From Leishmania mexicana MHOM/GT/2001/U1103 (Eukaryota; Euglenozoa; Kinetoplastea; Trypanosomatida; Trypanosomatidae): a stretch of 64,000 nucleotides of DNA. Location of the stretch: contig NC_018337.1 of assembly GCF_000234665.1 (NCBI RefSeq), forward strand, positions 458,222 through 522,221, given 5' to 3'. The stretch's first letter is position 1; every line of letters starts with the position of its first letter. Shown here piece after piece: positions 21,027 to 31,410 of the stretch. The notes under the pieces were generated by a model. It saw only the letters and a program-made list of their open reading frames with translations. It was not told the origin of the DNA and did no database searches. Made by a program: the position numbers and the translations under genes.

Positions 21027-24000
21027 TCACACCGAGTTCCTGTACTGCTGCAGTGCGCTGATGATTTCTCTTACCCCTTGCACAAAGTCCTCCGCCGTCT
21101 GTGCGTCCGTTACGGTGTGCTCTGTCAGGATGGGAAGCGCACCGGAACGCGGGATGGCAGCAAACACCGTGTTTGTCTGCGCCGATGACGGTGATGTTGA
21201 GGCTTGGGGTGGCGAGGGTGGCGGTGCCTGCATGCCTCGTCTTTGGTACTGACGAGCGCGGCTGAGGTCGCTGGCGTTGTCAGGCACACACTCCTCATCC
21301 CCGTCGCCCGGCGGAGTGGATACGAGAAGGTCGTCCGCGTTGACGTGCTTCTTCGTCGCAGCGGCACGGCTCCGTTCGTAGTTGTTGGATAGCCAGGGAC
21401 GCGCCGTCAGCGCGGGGTCGGAGGCGGCTGACCGACTGTGAGGACGCTCAAAGGCCGAGGTGGTGCGGTACTGCACACCGCCGCCGAGCTCGTCGGCGTC
21501 GACTTGGTCATGGTCGTTGAAGTACTGCCGCATTGGCGCGTCGTCGATATCCTCACACTCACCCGTCTGCCGACGTCGGCTTGTGTAGGTGCCGGAGGCC
21601 GGTTGTTCTGAGCCAGGGTAGCCTCCCTCAGCACCACTCCCGCGACCACGCTTCCCTGCCGTAGTGGTGCCAGTGTTACTACTGCGTTGTCGCTGGGCAA
21701 GTGGCCCGGAGAGATGAGCGTGCGTGTGCGGAGATGACGACGACCTGCTAGCGGCGTCGCGCTCTGCGTCTCGGACATAGTCAGTCCAGCGGGTCGAGGG
21801 GCAGCTTGGGTTGCTGTAGCTGCGATGCCACAAAGAGGGATCCTCGCCGGTGGTAGCAGGGCGTGACGCGGGTCTGTAGGCTGGGGGAAAAGTGTCTGTC
21901 CATCCCGATGCTGCCGATGCTGCGTAGGGGCGTTGGCTGCGCAGTGGCGAGGTGTGAGAGCGCCAACGATAGCGTTCGTACGGGGTTTCCGAGTCTGCTC
22001 CGGTGTGGGCTGCGACGCGATGAGGTACACAAGGCACCTCCGCGTCCTCTCCCTGAGCGCCGCTGTAGATGCTGGCGTCCCTGAAGTAGGGGCGCGTCGA
22101 TGCGAAGGCGGCGCCGTCGTCGCGGGGACTGTAGTCAGAGGCACCGCGGCGGTAGCGGGAGGCTGCGTCCGAAAGCGGTGCTGCGGCGCTGGCCGCGGCC
22201 TCCTCACCATACAAGGCGCGCGAACGCTGGTGCGGGGGCGGGGGCGGCAGAGGCCCCGGCTTTGGCGGAGAGGTTGAACGGTGGTATTCTTTTTCCTTCT
22301 TCCTGTCAGCGCCGTCACTGAGCCGCAGCCCTGTGGCGGCCGCAGGCGACTTGCTGCGCCGCTTGGCCGACCTCTTCGATGACCTCTTTCGCTTCTTCTC
22401 CTTTGAGCTTCGATTGCGATGGCGGTGGTGCTCGTCCTTCGCCGCAGCCGCCTTTCTTGCTGTCTTGTCCTTCTTGCGCGTGCTTCGCCGTGACGCGTCA
22501 ACGGCTAAAGAGGGAGGCTGCTTTGTGAGCACTGCCGCCTCGCGCAGCAGCAGCAGGCGAGACAGCTGGAACTCCATCGATGTCGTGAGATTGCTGTCCA
22601 CGTCGCTGTCCTTGTCCATTTCAGCGGCGGTGACGTCACAAGTGTGACCCGACAGCGAGCGCGTGCAGCTGCGGCTGTAACGACCACGACGCCCATGTCC
22701 ATGCTTCCGCTTCTTATGCTTCTCGTCGCCGTCGTGCTTTGTCTTCTGGTGTTTTTTCGACGTTTTCCGTCTCTTGCTGCGCGGCGACTGCGATGCTTCC
22801 GAGGAAAATGGCGAGGGCGAGTGACGGCTGAGGTGTTTGCGAGGCTCGTCTCGCTGATGATGACCGTGGCGCTTTTCCGCTGCTTTCTCCACCGAGCGCG
22901 ACGCGCGTGGCTCCGCGGCAGCCTCAACGATGGAGAAGAGAGGCGGTGGCGGTGGCGTCAGCGGCGGTGCAGAGCGGGTACCCACACCGTTGGTAGCGGT
23001 GACGACAGCTGAGTTGGTCGCCGTCCCGTTCCCTCCTGCAGAACGAGATCGGCTGCTGCTGCTGCTGCTCCTCGTATGGCCACCCTTTCGGGCCTTGTGC
23101 TTCGCTTCGCCAAGTGTGGGAGGCGCGGAGAGAGACTCCGTCGACAGAGGCTGTGGAGAAACCCCCGCCACGCCAGTGACGTTGCCAGCCATGTTGATCG
23201 TTTCAGCGCTGCTGCTGCTGCTGCTGCTCTTGCGTGGTGAGTCGACTGCCACTGCCGACGGAGTTTCCCCATCAATGAGGTCTGTGAGCTGGTCGCCTTT
23301 GCTGTTGGCGCGACGCTCCGGCGAGGCACGGCGACTGTGTTTGCTTGCCGATGTAGAACGTTCTTCTACGCCGTCTCTGCTCATGGAGGCTGCATAGCTC
23401 TTCGAAAAATTGCCTGCTGGCGTTTCAGATTTTCCCGGCACGGACTTGTTTTCCGAGGGTGCTGAGAACGGGGAAGACCTCTTTGCCTGCTGCTGGTCAG
23501 ACTCCCGCTGCGCCGCCGATCGTGGGCTGCCGCTGCGTTGCCGCACGTCGCGCTCGATTTCCGAGAAAGACTGCGGTCCAGATCGTGGCAGGAGGGCGTG
23601 CGCGGAGTGCGATACATTGGCAATGGCAGCTGAGGCGACAGAACGCCCGTAAAACTCGTCGACCGCGAGACCTTGGTGTGCCTGTGCTGGACTGGCTCGT
23701 CGCTGCCACTCGGAGGTAGCCTCAGTACCAACAGCAGCTGCCGTTGCCGCTGCACCAGCCTCGGCCGACGCAATCAGAAAGTTCTCCATCGCACTCCGCT
23801 TCGCCTTGCTCGAGCGCTCACGCAGCGTGGACTGCCAGTCGTGAGATAACTGTGACACGTTGTCGACAGTTAGCGGCGGAACAAAGAGCGGGACACGGGC
23901 GGTGGCATCCATCATTGCAGGTGCTGCGGTGCCGAGGTCCTGGGTGACCGAGGTAGAGCTGGTCGCGGCTACGTGCGCTGGCGGCGGGGCAGCGGCCGCT

Positions 24001-27000
24001 GCCCTTGATGCCCCGACATCGCCGCCAAAGACCGCAGCCTCACCTCCTCCTACAGCAGTGCCGTTGCCACTGCCGCTGAGAATACGCGAGTTGGAGTCGG
24101 TGAAGAGCTTTGCGGCCGCTGCCAGTGGCGCCGCCCGCTTTACATACGATGCCGGCGACTCCGTACCGGAGGCGTCCTCGACGAGCGGCGAGTACGCTGC
24201 GCGCTCTTCGACAGCTAACATCATCTCTTCGTTGAACACGGCCTCCCCAGCTGTATCGTACGCTGATGCGAGTGAGGAGAGCGCTACACCAGCGGCGACT
24301 GTGGGCACGGACGTGTCAACGGGTTTGCCGGTGTGAGCTGAGTCGCGCGTGCCTCCAATCGGCTCAATGGCGGCAGGCCGCTGCACTGGCGTCGCCGCCA
24401 AGAGAGGCATCCCACTGCGAGCGCTACCAAGAGCAAGGTTGGCTCCTGTCGCCCGATCCGTTTGCGTGCCACTGCTGACCTGCAGCATCAGGGGACGCGA
24501 ACGACGCCCACCACTCGCGCTATCGGTGATTCGGCCTATCGTACGCTCATCCTCGTCATCGGAGGCGGACCACGAACCGTTGGTGTGCTGGGCTGCGTCG
24601 ATGTTGCTGTGCGAGTGATGGGTGTGCGGCCTTTGCGGCAGCGCACCAAGTTCCGCTCGCAGCACTAGCCGCGGAAGCAGCGGCATTGACATCGGTGTGA
24701 TGCCAATGCGCTCCTGCAAAAATGATGGAGCGAGCGCCGTCACATCCTTCGCCATGTCCGCGGCGGCGTAGAACTCGTCGTTCTGCGTCGCACAATACGG
24801 TGCGCCAGGCATCAATGCGCCTGAAAGAGAATGTCCGCGGTGCTCACCTGTGCCGCGCGCTATGCTCTCCCGACTGTGTCTCCGCCGCGACTTGTGGCGA
24901 TGCCCACCGTCGGACCTACGCGCCGACTTCTCGTTGGAGTGACGTGAGCCGCCGCGGGCAGATCGACGCTGGGGCGGCAATGTCACGCCTATGCTCGCCG
25001 CGGCCACGTGAGACCTTTGCCTGCGACCACTGCTCCTTCTCAGCGCAGCATCACCAGTGTGCAATACGGACTCCTCGCCAGCGCTGCCGCTGAGGCGACG
25101 TGGCCGTGCACAATCGTTGGAGGCATTGTTTTGCGAGTCCGGTGAGCGTGTGCGACTTCTTTGAGACCGCCCCGCCTTCGACGTCGTCGATGGTGAGACA
25201 GACGCGCGCGGGCTGACACTTCGAGATGACAGCACTGACAGCGCATGCCGGAACCGCCTACGGTCTTCCACGCTGATCTCGTTTTCACCGGCGTGGTCGT
25301 CGTCTCCGTCGCGCCTCTGCGAAATTTCACGCGACCTCTGGTCTTGACGTTCAGATACGCGGCTGGGGCAATGGGAAGACACGGAGGCACTCCCGCCTCG
25401 CTCCACTTTGTTGATCAGCTTCTCCAGAGCCGGAGCTGTTGCCGCGGCACAGGTGCCGGAGCTGCGCGTGCGTCGCTGCTGCGGTGACCCTTGAAGCGAG
25501 GCGTTCGCCTTCAGTAGAGCTGCAGCTCCCTCCTCGAAGGGCAGCAGCGACATCTGTACCACAGGATCGTTCTCTGACGGCGCTGAGCCATTCTTCTTTC
25601 GGCGCACGACGACAACGAGCTTCTTGCGAAGCACTCTGTGTCTGTCGGGAGTGTTGGGTGCCAGCGTCGAAGAGGATCTTGGGGAAATAGGGGGCGGTGA
25701 ACAGCTGCCAGTGCGGGAGTTTGGCGTCGGCTCGTCCCAGAAAAGCTCATCGGCCGGCACGCCACCACTAGAGAGGAGCGAAGAGGACGCAACAGACGCT
25801 GCCAAGGCTGCCGCACCGGGTGTAAGGGCGTGAGTTGTATCATCATCGTTGCCATCGCCGCTGTGCTGGGGCTGAAGCTGCCGCACGTCAGAAGGAAGCC
25901 GCAGTATCGCCCCAGCAGTGGACTGGTTGGATAGCGTGTCACGTCGCGATTTGATCTCCGGCGAGTCGTGGCGCATCATTATGTCCCGCAAGCTCACTGT
26001 CTCGAAGGTGGCTGGCTGCTGCTGCGCCGCAGTTCTAGACCCTGGGCTCCTGCGGGGCGCGTGAAGCCTCGAGTGCCGCCGGTGCGGCTGCGGCTTTCCG
26101 GCGTAGGGGCTGTCCCTCATTCCACCGGCGCTCGGTGAGTGCCGCCTTACATGCGACGGCGACTCTTGCCGCGCGAGTTCGTGGCGGTGACGACGCTCGA
26201 GCAAGAGCGGATCCACGTACACCTGCAGCTCTTCCGCAACCACGGCTTTTTCGACCTTCCTATCCTTGGATCGCCTCCGTGGTGCGGCTGCCGTCGGAGC
26301 TGATAGAGCTGGCGGTACCACTTCATGCTGCTGCTGGTGGTTCTTCGGTGCCCGTCTCGCTTCCTGCACGGCCGCCGCGGACACGGAGCTAGACAAGTCG
26401 TCTGCCACGCTCTGGCCGGAGCTGTGGTCTGTAATGGTCGAGGGAGAGTAGCTCGCTTCTCTGCGTGGATGGGCGGCAGCGGCGCCCGCGTGGGTGTACG
26501 GACCTCGCCCTTCCACACCCAGCCGCATGCTGCGACCGCGGTTGTGCGGTGCCGGTAAGACTGCCCCAGCCTCTGCTCCTCTGGAAGAGTGTCTATGATG
26601 GTGATCGTGGCCGCTGCTGCTGCGGATCGGCCCGTTTGTGTCGTCTCGCTGTGTCAGCGACGGAGGTGACAGCGGCGTCAAAGACCTTTCTGGACTGCTT
26701 TCGCTGCTAGTGCCATCGCGATCCTTGTTCGCGCTTGTGCTACGTGGATGCGGCGGGGGGTGACCGGTCGGCGATGATGAGGTCGGCTGGTAGCTCGACC
26801 TTCGGTGCTCCTCTTGATGCGCCTTCAGGGGTGAAGCGTAGCGTACTGACAAGGAGTCGTCGCTGCCAGTGCAGTTCGAATCCGTGTCGCTGCTGCAGCG
26901 GCTACTGCTGCTGCCCATGTCGGCCTCTGGGTCGACTCCCTCACGCCGGGATCGACGCGCTCGCTGCGTCTTGCTCACCTCTGTTGGGGGCTCATCTTGG

Positions 27001-28376
27001 TATGCCTCTGACGGCCAGCGCTGTCGCGGAGGCAGGCGACGCACGACCACGGCGCCGTGGCTGCCACCGCTTGCTTCACTGCGATTATGCGGCTGGGTCA
27101 GCACGTCTTCATCGCGTCCGTTGGTCGCCATCGAAGGGCTTTGCGGACGACGCTGATCGGCGCCTAGTTTGGAACTTTTCAAGAGATGCTGCTCGTCAGG
27201 AGCGCAGTGCTGCGGCGCCACGTCAAGCGTAATCACGTCCCCCTCTTCCTCCGGCGGGGGAGGCGCGGAGGGGGCTGTCACCGCAGTCGATAATGGAGCC
27301 CCGGCCGAAATCGTGTATCCACTTCCGCTGTCGCGCGGCGGGGAGTGAGTCGGGGAGCGGCTGGACAGACGCGGACGCTCGGGTGAAAGTGACGGGGAGG
27401 CCCGCTTTTGCCGTTGCTGCGGCGCTGGCACCGGGCTCGACGCCTGGTTGCTGTCACCCCTGCCATGTTCATGGCTGTGCACCTTCTGAGAGTGCCGCGG
27501 TGGGGTCGAGGTGGAAGACATCGCCAGCGTTATGTCATAGCGCAGCGACGGCTCCCCTGACTCGTAGTCGTCACTGTCGTCTCCGCTTTCTTCATCGCCA
27601 TCGCGACGACAGCGGTCCTCGTCCGGGCGGGGTGGCGAGACTCCCACGAAGCTAATTCGGCGGCTGTTCGACCGCGGTGTCTTGCCGCCTCCGGCGCCTG
27701 ATTGTCTCAAGATAGACCGTGGTGTGTCGGTGGCGATGGAGCTGCAGGCGCTCACTGGGCTGGCTGGTGCGGCGATGGCGCTCATCACGGGTATCGGCGG
27801 TACAGCGATCCTGGCTAAGCCGGTTCCCGGCATCATTACGGGATAGCGGTGCTGCGGGTGTGTTGTGCCGCTGCCGCTACCGCTGCCCTGACAGGCCTGC
27901 ACGCTCTCTTCACCTGCGTAGTCCATATCAATATCTTCTTCCACGATGTTGTACAGGTGTTCCCGCGGCACGGCTGCGGAGGTTTCCGGCGAACTCTGCC
28001 GCAGTGACTTCCCGCTCAGTACCTCATCCCTCATGCTCGACTTCCACACATCCGCAGGAGCGCTAGAAGATGAAGGCGCTGAGGCGAGCTTCGACGAGGG
28101 TGTTGGTTGCTGCGACAGTCCCGTTCCCATGCCAGGTGCACCACCACCAGAGAGGTTGCTTGAGGTATGCGAGGCGAGTGGGACACCGTCGTCGTCATAT
28201 CCCACGTCGATGTGCGGTCGATTCATCCGGTCTGACAAGCGGGCTACATTCGCTGAATCAACGTTCGGCAAAAGGGCAGGTGAGTGTGTGCTAGAGGTCG
28301 GTTCAGTGGACGAGTTGCACGTAGGGGCAGACCTGTGGCCGCCTAAGCGCGGTAACCGTGGGGGGCTAACGTTCAT
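21027..28376 (-). CDS. Very large, mostly disordered Ser/Arg/His-rich protein of unknown function
   Basis: A single uninterrupted frame of 2449 residues runs from ATG 28376-28374. It is dominated by Ser, Arg, Pro, Ala, His and Gly, with many poly-Ser runs, RHS/HRR clusters and acidic patches (residues near 55-65 and 145-155), and no recognisable globular domain. Basic clusters that could act as nuclear signals lie around residues 1880-1900 (KHKKRKHGHGRRGRYSR) and 1985-2010 (KEKKRKRSSKRSAKRRSKSP). SR-like dipeptides are frequent but not as tandem RS repeats. A short ordered-looking segment closes the protein (AEDFVQGVREIISALQQYRN), which could be an amphipathic helix for binding. Trinucleotide (CTG/GCT) runs on the plus strand underlie the Ser runs. 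An open frame of 7.3 kb in this composition, with consistent GC3, is very unlikely by chance. Nuclear RNA- or chromatin-associated scaffolding is a guess from composition only. Confidence 0.85.
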   Translation of the reverse strand: MNVSPPRLPRLGGHRSAPTCNSSTEPTSSTHSPALLPNVDSANVARLSDRMNRPHIDVGYDDDGVPLASHTSSNLSGGGAPGMGTGLSQQPTPSSKLASAPSSSSAPADVWKSSMRDEVLSGKSLRQSSPETSAAVPREHLYNIVEEDIDMDYAGEESVQACQGSGSGSGTTHPQHRYPVMMPGTGLARIAVPPIPVMSAIAAPASPVSACSSIATDTPRSILRQSGAGGGKTPRSNSRRISFVGVSPPRPDEDRCRRDGDEESGDDSDDYESGEPSLRYDITLAMSSTSTPPRHSQKVHSHEHGRGDSNQASSPVPAPQQRQKRASPSLSPERPRLSSRSPTHSPPRDSGSGYTISAGAPLSTAVTAPSAPPPPEEEGDVITLDVAPQHCAPDEQHLLKSSKLGADQRRPQSPSMATNGRDEDVLTQPHNRSEASGGSHGAVVVRRLPPRQRWPSEAYQDEPPTEVSKTQRARRSRREGVDPEADMGSSSSRCSSDTDSNCTGSDDSLSVRYASPLKAHQEEHRRSSYQPTSSSPTGHPPPHPRSTSANKDRDGTSSESSPERSLTPLSPPSLTQRDDTNGPIRSSSGHDHHHRHSSRGAEAGAVLPAPHNRGRSMRLGVEGRGPYTHAGAAAAHPRREASYSPSTITDHSSGQSVADDLSSSVSAAAVQEARRAPKNHQQQHEVVPPALSAPTAAAPRRRSKDRKVEKAVVAEELQVYVDPLLLERRHRHELARQESPSHVRRHSPSAGGMRDSPYAGKPQPHRRHSRLHAPRRSPGSRTAAQQQPATFETVSLRDIMMRHDSPEIKSRRDTLSNQSTAGAILRLPSDVRQLQPQHSGDGNDDDTTHALTPGAAALAASVASSSLLSSGGVPADELFWDEPTPNSRTGSCSPPPISPRSSSTLAPNTPDRHRVLRKKLVVVVRRKKNGSAPSENDPVVQMSLLPFEEGAAALLKANASLQGSPQQRRTRSSGTCAAATAPALEKLINKVERGGSASVSSHCPSRVSERQDQRSREISQRRDGDDDHAGENEISVEDRRRFRHALSVLSSRSVSPRASVSPSTTSKAGRSQRSRTRSPDSQNNASNDCARPRRLSGSAGEESVLHTGDAALRRSSGRRQRSHVAAASIGVTLPPQRRSARGGSRHSNEKSARRSDGGHRHKSRRRHSRESIARGTGEHRGHSLSGALMPGAPYCATQNDEFYAAADMAKDVTALAPSFLQERIGITPMSMPLLPRLVLRAELGALPQRPHTHHSHSNIDAAQHTNGSWSASDDEDERTIGRITDSASGGRRSRPLMLQVSSGTQTDRATGANLALGSARSGMPLLAATPVQRPAAIEPIGGTRDSAHTGKPVDTSVPTVAAGVALSSLASAYDTAGEAVFNEEMMLAVEERAAYSPLVEDASGTESPASYVKRAAPLAAAAKLFTDSNSRILSGSGNGTAVGGGEAAVFGGDVGASRAAAAAPPPAHVAATSSTSVTQDLGTAAPAMMDATARVPLFVPPLTVDNVSQLSHDWQSTLRERSSKAKRSAMENFLIASAEAGAAATAAAVGTEATSEWQRRASPAQAHQGLAVDEFYGRSVASAAIANVSHSAHALLPRSGPQSFSEIERDVRQRSGSPRSAAQRESDQQQAKRSSPFSAPSENKSVPGKSETPAGNFSKSYAASMSRDGVEERSTSASKHSRRASPERRANSKGDQLTDLIDGETPSAVAVDSPRKSSSSSSSAETINMAGNVTGVAGVSPQPLSTESLSAPPTLGEAKHKARKGGHTRSSSSSSRSRSAGGNGTATNSAVVTATNGVGTRSAPPLTPPPPPLFSIVEAAAEPRASRSVEKAAEKRHGHHQRDEPRKHLSRHSPSPFSSEASQSPRSKRRKTSKKHQKTKHDGDEKHKKRKHGHGRRGRYSRSCTRSLSGHTCDVTAAEMDKDSDVDSNLTTSMEFQLSRLLLLREAAVLTKQPPSLAVDASRRSTRKKDKTARKAAAAKDEHHRHRNRSSKEKKRKRSSKRSAKRRSKSPAAATGLRLSDGADRKKEKEYHRSTSPPKPGPLPPPPPHQRSRALYGEEAAASAAAPLSDAASRYRRGASDYSPRDDGAAFASTRPYFRDASIYSGAQGEDAEVPCVPHRVAAHTGADSETPYERYRWRSHTSPLRSQRPYAASAASGWTDTFPPAYRPASRPATTGEDPSLWHRSYSNPSCPSTRWTDYVRDAERDAASRSSSSPHTHAHLSGPLAQRQRSSNTGTTTAGKRGRGSGAEGGYPGSEQPASGTYTSRRRQTGECEDIDDAPMRQYFNDHDQVDADELGGGVQYRTTSAFERPHSRSAASDPALTARPWLSNNYERSRAAATKKHVNADDLLVSTPPGDGDEECVPDNASDLSRARQYQRRGMQAPPPSPPQASTSPSSAQTNTVFAAIPRSGALPILTEHTVTDAQTAEDFVQGVREIISALQQYRNSV

Positions 28377-29184
28377 GAGTGCCAGCGCGTGCCGCTTTCC
28401 TCGTGGTTACTTCCTCCCCTCCCCTGTGGTGAGTAAAAGGCAGGGTGTGAGAGCGGGAGAAAGATAATCGAAAGCCGATAGCCGCTGACGCGCAACTGGG
28501 GCGCTGTGAGATATAGAAAGAACGCTACAAGAGCGGTAGGAAGCGCAAGGGGAGAATGCCAAGCAACGAAAGTGGAGATGAGTGCGTGCTGCGGGCGACC
28601 ACCCCAGTCGTGGGCGTGGGTGGATTATTAGGAAGGGAGGAGTAGGGGGTGGGGTGCTTGTGTATGCGCGTGTGTGTGTTCAGAAGTGAAGGGAGGGGGT
28701 GGAGGGGCGCGCGGCAGGCAGAGGCGGACGACTCGGTTCGGGAAGATACATGCGAAGCCTACACGCGCAAACGACTACGCAAACAATCGTTGCAGAAACG
28801 AAAGTGGAGAAAGAGAGTAAGGTAGGTGGAGGAAGGGGGTGGGCTGACGCGCGAAGGCGTGTAAAGGCACATCAACGCCGACACGATTCGTGTACACGGC
28901 GGGTTGGCGATGACCGCTCGACTACCGCGCTCTCGTTGTGCTCCCAGCTTCATTATGGACGCAGAAGAAAGGAAAACATATGTTTATATCGTTGTTTCAT
29001 TGGGAGTGTAGTAGTAAAGGGTTGTGAGATGCTCTCGCTGTACGGTCGGGTGGGGAGGGGGAGGGAGACGAGCTCAGATGCGCGGAGGTTTCTTGTCGGC
29101 GCACAGACGCACATACATCACGCGCGCAATTATGAGGAAGGCCCAGCTCTACTGTCTCCCCCCTCTCTCTCGGCCTGCTCGAGC
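28377..29184. other. Intergenic spacer upstream of the giant protein gene
   Basis: No supportable gene. Minus-strand pyrimidine tracts around 28600-28700 and 28800-28850 would serve as splice acceptor region for the 2449-residue protein; the part nearer 29184 is the 3' UTR of the dihydrouridine synthase gene. Confidence 0.6.
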
Positions 29185-30666
29185 TTATTCACAAGCGATG
29201 CGACCGCTTTCCACGTAGGCGCCAATCTCTTGCAGAGCGTTCAGGACAGAGAGGTTGGATCGCAGCAGTGCCAGATGATTGCGCTCCGCCGGCGACACAT
29301 ACAGCCGCGCCATGCGCAGCACCTGCTGCACCGTCGTCGGCACCATCAGGTCAGTGCGAATAGCTGCACGCATGAAGTCAGAGATGACCTCTCGTGGGGT
29401 GACGGCGGCCTGCCACATGTCAGGCACCGTGTATCGCAGGAACACCGCGTCTGGGCTTGACCGGTCGGGTGCCCACAAGAATGACACTGGCCGCACTGGT
29501 GAGAAAACATCGGAAAAGACACCGGGCGCTGCTGTCTCCGCCGGCGGCGACACGGGATCACACGTTCGAGGTGGCCGTCTCCAGCAGCTCGTCGCAAAGC
29601 TCATCTCCGCTTCCATCGCAGCTCTCGATGCGCCACAGTAGAACATTGCGGGGTTGTCGAGCAGCCCGTTCGCGGACATCAGCCCACCGCAACCGGTGCG
29701 TAGAGCCGCCTCCATCGCCGTGCTCACGTCCGTCACACCGCCGTTCAGCACCACTGGCACGGAGAGATTCTCGCGAATGAGCTTGACGGCCTCAAACTGC
29801 ACTGCAGCACTAGGGTGGCAGGTGGGGGTACGGCCGTGCACCGTCAACCAAGACACACCGGCAGCTTCGCACTGCCGCGCAAAGTCGACGCTGCGGCGCA
29901 GGTCATCTTTTATCCGCATCTTCACCACACACGGCAGAAATGGCGGCGCGGCGCTGGTGCAGCTGCTGTGCTCACCGCCGTTGCCGACGATCGTCGGGGC
30001 CGTGCTGCCGTCTGGCATGGCGTTGCGAATGGAGCGCACAATGTCCGCCACCCGCTCTGGTTGGTCGAGCAGTGCAGCCCCGATTCCTTCCTTCATTGCC
30101 CACCGCTGCGGGCACCCGCAGTTGAGGTCGATGCCGTCGCAGTATGGGCGAAGTAGCAACGCAGCTTGTGCGGCGGCAGGCCCGCTCTTGGCGGCGAGCT
30201 GCACGACAAGTCGATCCTCGCCTTCGTACCGCGCAAACTCGGCGTGCCGCGCATGCGGCGACTTGACGAAGCTCTCCGCGATGAGCATGTGAGTGTAGCT
30301 GACGCGCGTCCCCCACGCTCGGCATACTTGGCGAAACGCCGGCCTGCTACACCGCACCATGGGAGCTTGAATTAGGCAGAGAGAGCAGTAGAGCTGCCGC
30401 CAGTCGTGCGATGCGTTGCTGTGAAGGGAGTCGACGCAGCGTTGGTGGCACTCGCCTTCCTCCTCAGCCGATGTGGCGTGCAGCTCTGCAGGGGTATGGT
30501 GAGACTCGCACGATATGGTTGCGTCATGCTCGCGAGAAAGGCTCACCAGCGCAGCCGCAACTGCTCGGTCGGCCTCCGCGATGAGCGCTGGCAAACACAC
30601 GCTGCGAGGCAGGTGATGAGGGTCTTGCGCCCATGCGCGCTCGTACGGTGCCCAGTGGCTGCTCAT
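29185..30666 (-). CDS. DUS4: tRNA-dihydrouridine synthase, DUS4 type
   Basis: FMN/NAD(P)H enzyme reducing uridines of the tRNA D-loop; DUS4 members act at positions 20a/20b. From the ATG at 30666-30664 (MSSHWAPYER) the product has 493 residues. The FMN-barrel starts near residue 98 with LIQAPMVRCSRPAFRQV. The signature DLNCGCPQRWAMKEGIG lies at about 180-196 with the catalytic cysteine at about 184. KMRIKDDLRRSVDFA, VSWLTVHGRTPTCHPSA and VPVVLNGGV follow as further cofactor and substrate segments. The CGCPQRWAMxEG form is characteristic of DUS4/DUS4L rather than DUS1-3. The N-terminal 95 residues are a family-unusual extension, and the C-terminal 130 residues are diverged. Another in-frame ATG at 30729 would add 21 residues (MPLSALRIRFLR...), but the only AG in this stretch lies between the two, favouring 30666. 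A frame open to 31062 lacks ATG and is spacer. Confidence 0.92.
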   Translation of the reverse strand: MSSHWAPYERAWAQDPHHLPRSVCLPALIAEADRAVAAALVSLSREHDATISCESHHTPAELHATSAEEEGECHQRCVDSLHSNASHDWRQLYCSLCLIQAPMVRCSRPAFRQVCRAWGTRVSYTHMLIAESFVKSPHARHAEFARYEGEDRLVVQLAAKSGPAAAQAALLLRPYCDGIDLNCGCPQRWAMKEGIGAALLDQPERVADIVRSIRNAMPDGSTAPTIVGNGGEHSSCTSAAPPFLPCVVKMRIKDDLRRSVDFARQCEAAGVSWLTVHGRTPTCHPSAAVQFEAVKLIRENLSVPVVLNGGVTDVSTAMEAALRTGCGGLMSANGLLDNPAMFYCGASRAAMEAEMSFATSCWRRPPRTCDPVSPPAETAAPGVFSDVFSPVRPVSFLWAPDRSSPDAVFLRYTVPDMWQAAVTPREVISDFMRAAIRTDLMVPTTVQQVLRMARLYVSPAERNHLALLRSNLSVLNALQEIGAYVESGRIACE

Positions 30667-31410
30667 GGTCTGTCCAGTGGTGGTCAGGCGAAAGCGAAGG
30701 AATCGAATTCGGAGTGCAGAGAGAGGCATGTGTGTGCGTGTCGAGAGAGAGCGCGGAAAGCGAGAAAACGGGAAGTTCACGGAGACGAACCCATACACAC
30801 ATATATATATATATATGTATAGGTACACAGAGAGAGGGGCACGCTGAGTCCCCGTACACACACCACCTCCCCCCACGCGGAAGCGACACCAACGTGGAGA
30901 GCCCCACATGCCAGAGAGACTAAGGGGGGGGGGGCGCAAAAAAAAAAAGAGGTGGCGCCATCGCCTAAGCATCCGTGCGTGCCTACGCGCAGGGTGGAAG
31001 ACGGAGAGGCGGACAACGCCTCGCTTGTTGTTGTCACGCAAAACGAAAAAATAAAAAACCAAGCTGTGAGTGCGACTCGAGGGAGGGAGGGAGGAAGGGA
31101 GGGGGGGGCGGTGAGCGTGCCGCGTTGTGCAACTCCTCTGTTTTCTGTTTTATATATGCCTGATAGCGGATGCTGAGCCCGTGAACGCAGACGGATTCAT
31201 GGCGAAGAGATTCGCACCGGTCAAGGTGAACAGCATCCCTCAGACACACATGCATGCACTCACGCACGCACCAGCAGATATTCGCACGAGAACAAAGCAC
31301 CTATCAAGTAAGACCCCTCACTGTGTGACGTCCGCGGCACGCAACGCCAAAGTCACTGCGGCTTCTCTCCAACATGAAATCGGACAGGCAACATGAGAAG
31401 AAATACATCG
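30667..31410. other. Intergenic spacer with an AG-free, TA-repeat-bearing splice region
   Basis: No gene. On the minus strand there is no AG dinucleotide from position 30843 down to 30672, including an (AT)n run at about 30799-30817 and the pyrimidine-rich stretch at 30730-30770. The first AG after it is at 30671-30670, three bases before the dihydrouridine synthase ATG. The part from about 30920 to 31410 is the 3' UTR of the ATG101-like gene and includes G and A runs at 30925-30950. Confidence 0.6.
30670..30671 (-). promoter_or_regulatory. Predicted spliced-leader acceptor AG for the dihydrouridine synthase gene
   Basis: Minus-strand context is CTGGACAG followed by ACC and then the ATG at 30666. 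It follows a long AG-free stretch containing CT-rich sequence, so it is the best acceptor candidate and would leave a leader of only three gene-encoded bases. The next upstream AG is at about 30845. Confidence 0.5.

Noticed and set aside
30667..31062. N-terminal extension of the DUS4 frame with Tyr-Ile repeats
   Set aside because: Encoded by the (AT)n repeat in the spacer. No ATG except at 30729, and the acceptor AG lies downstream of it.
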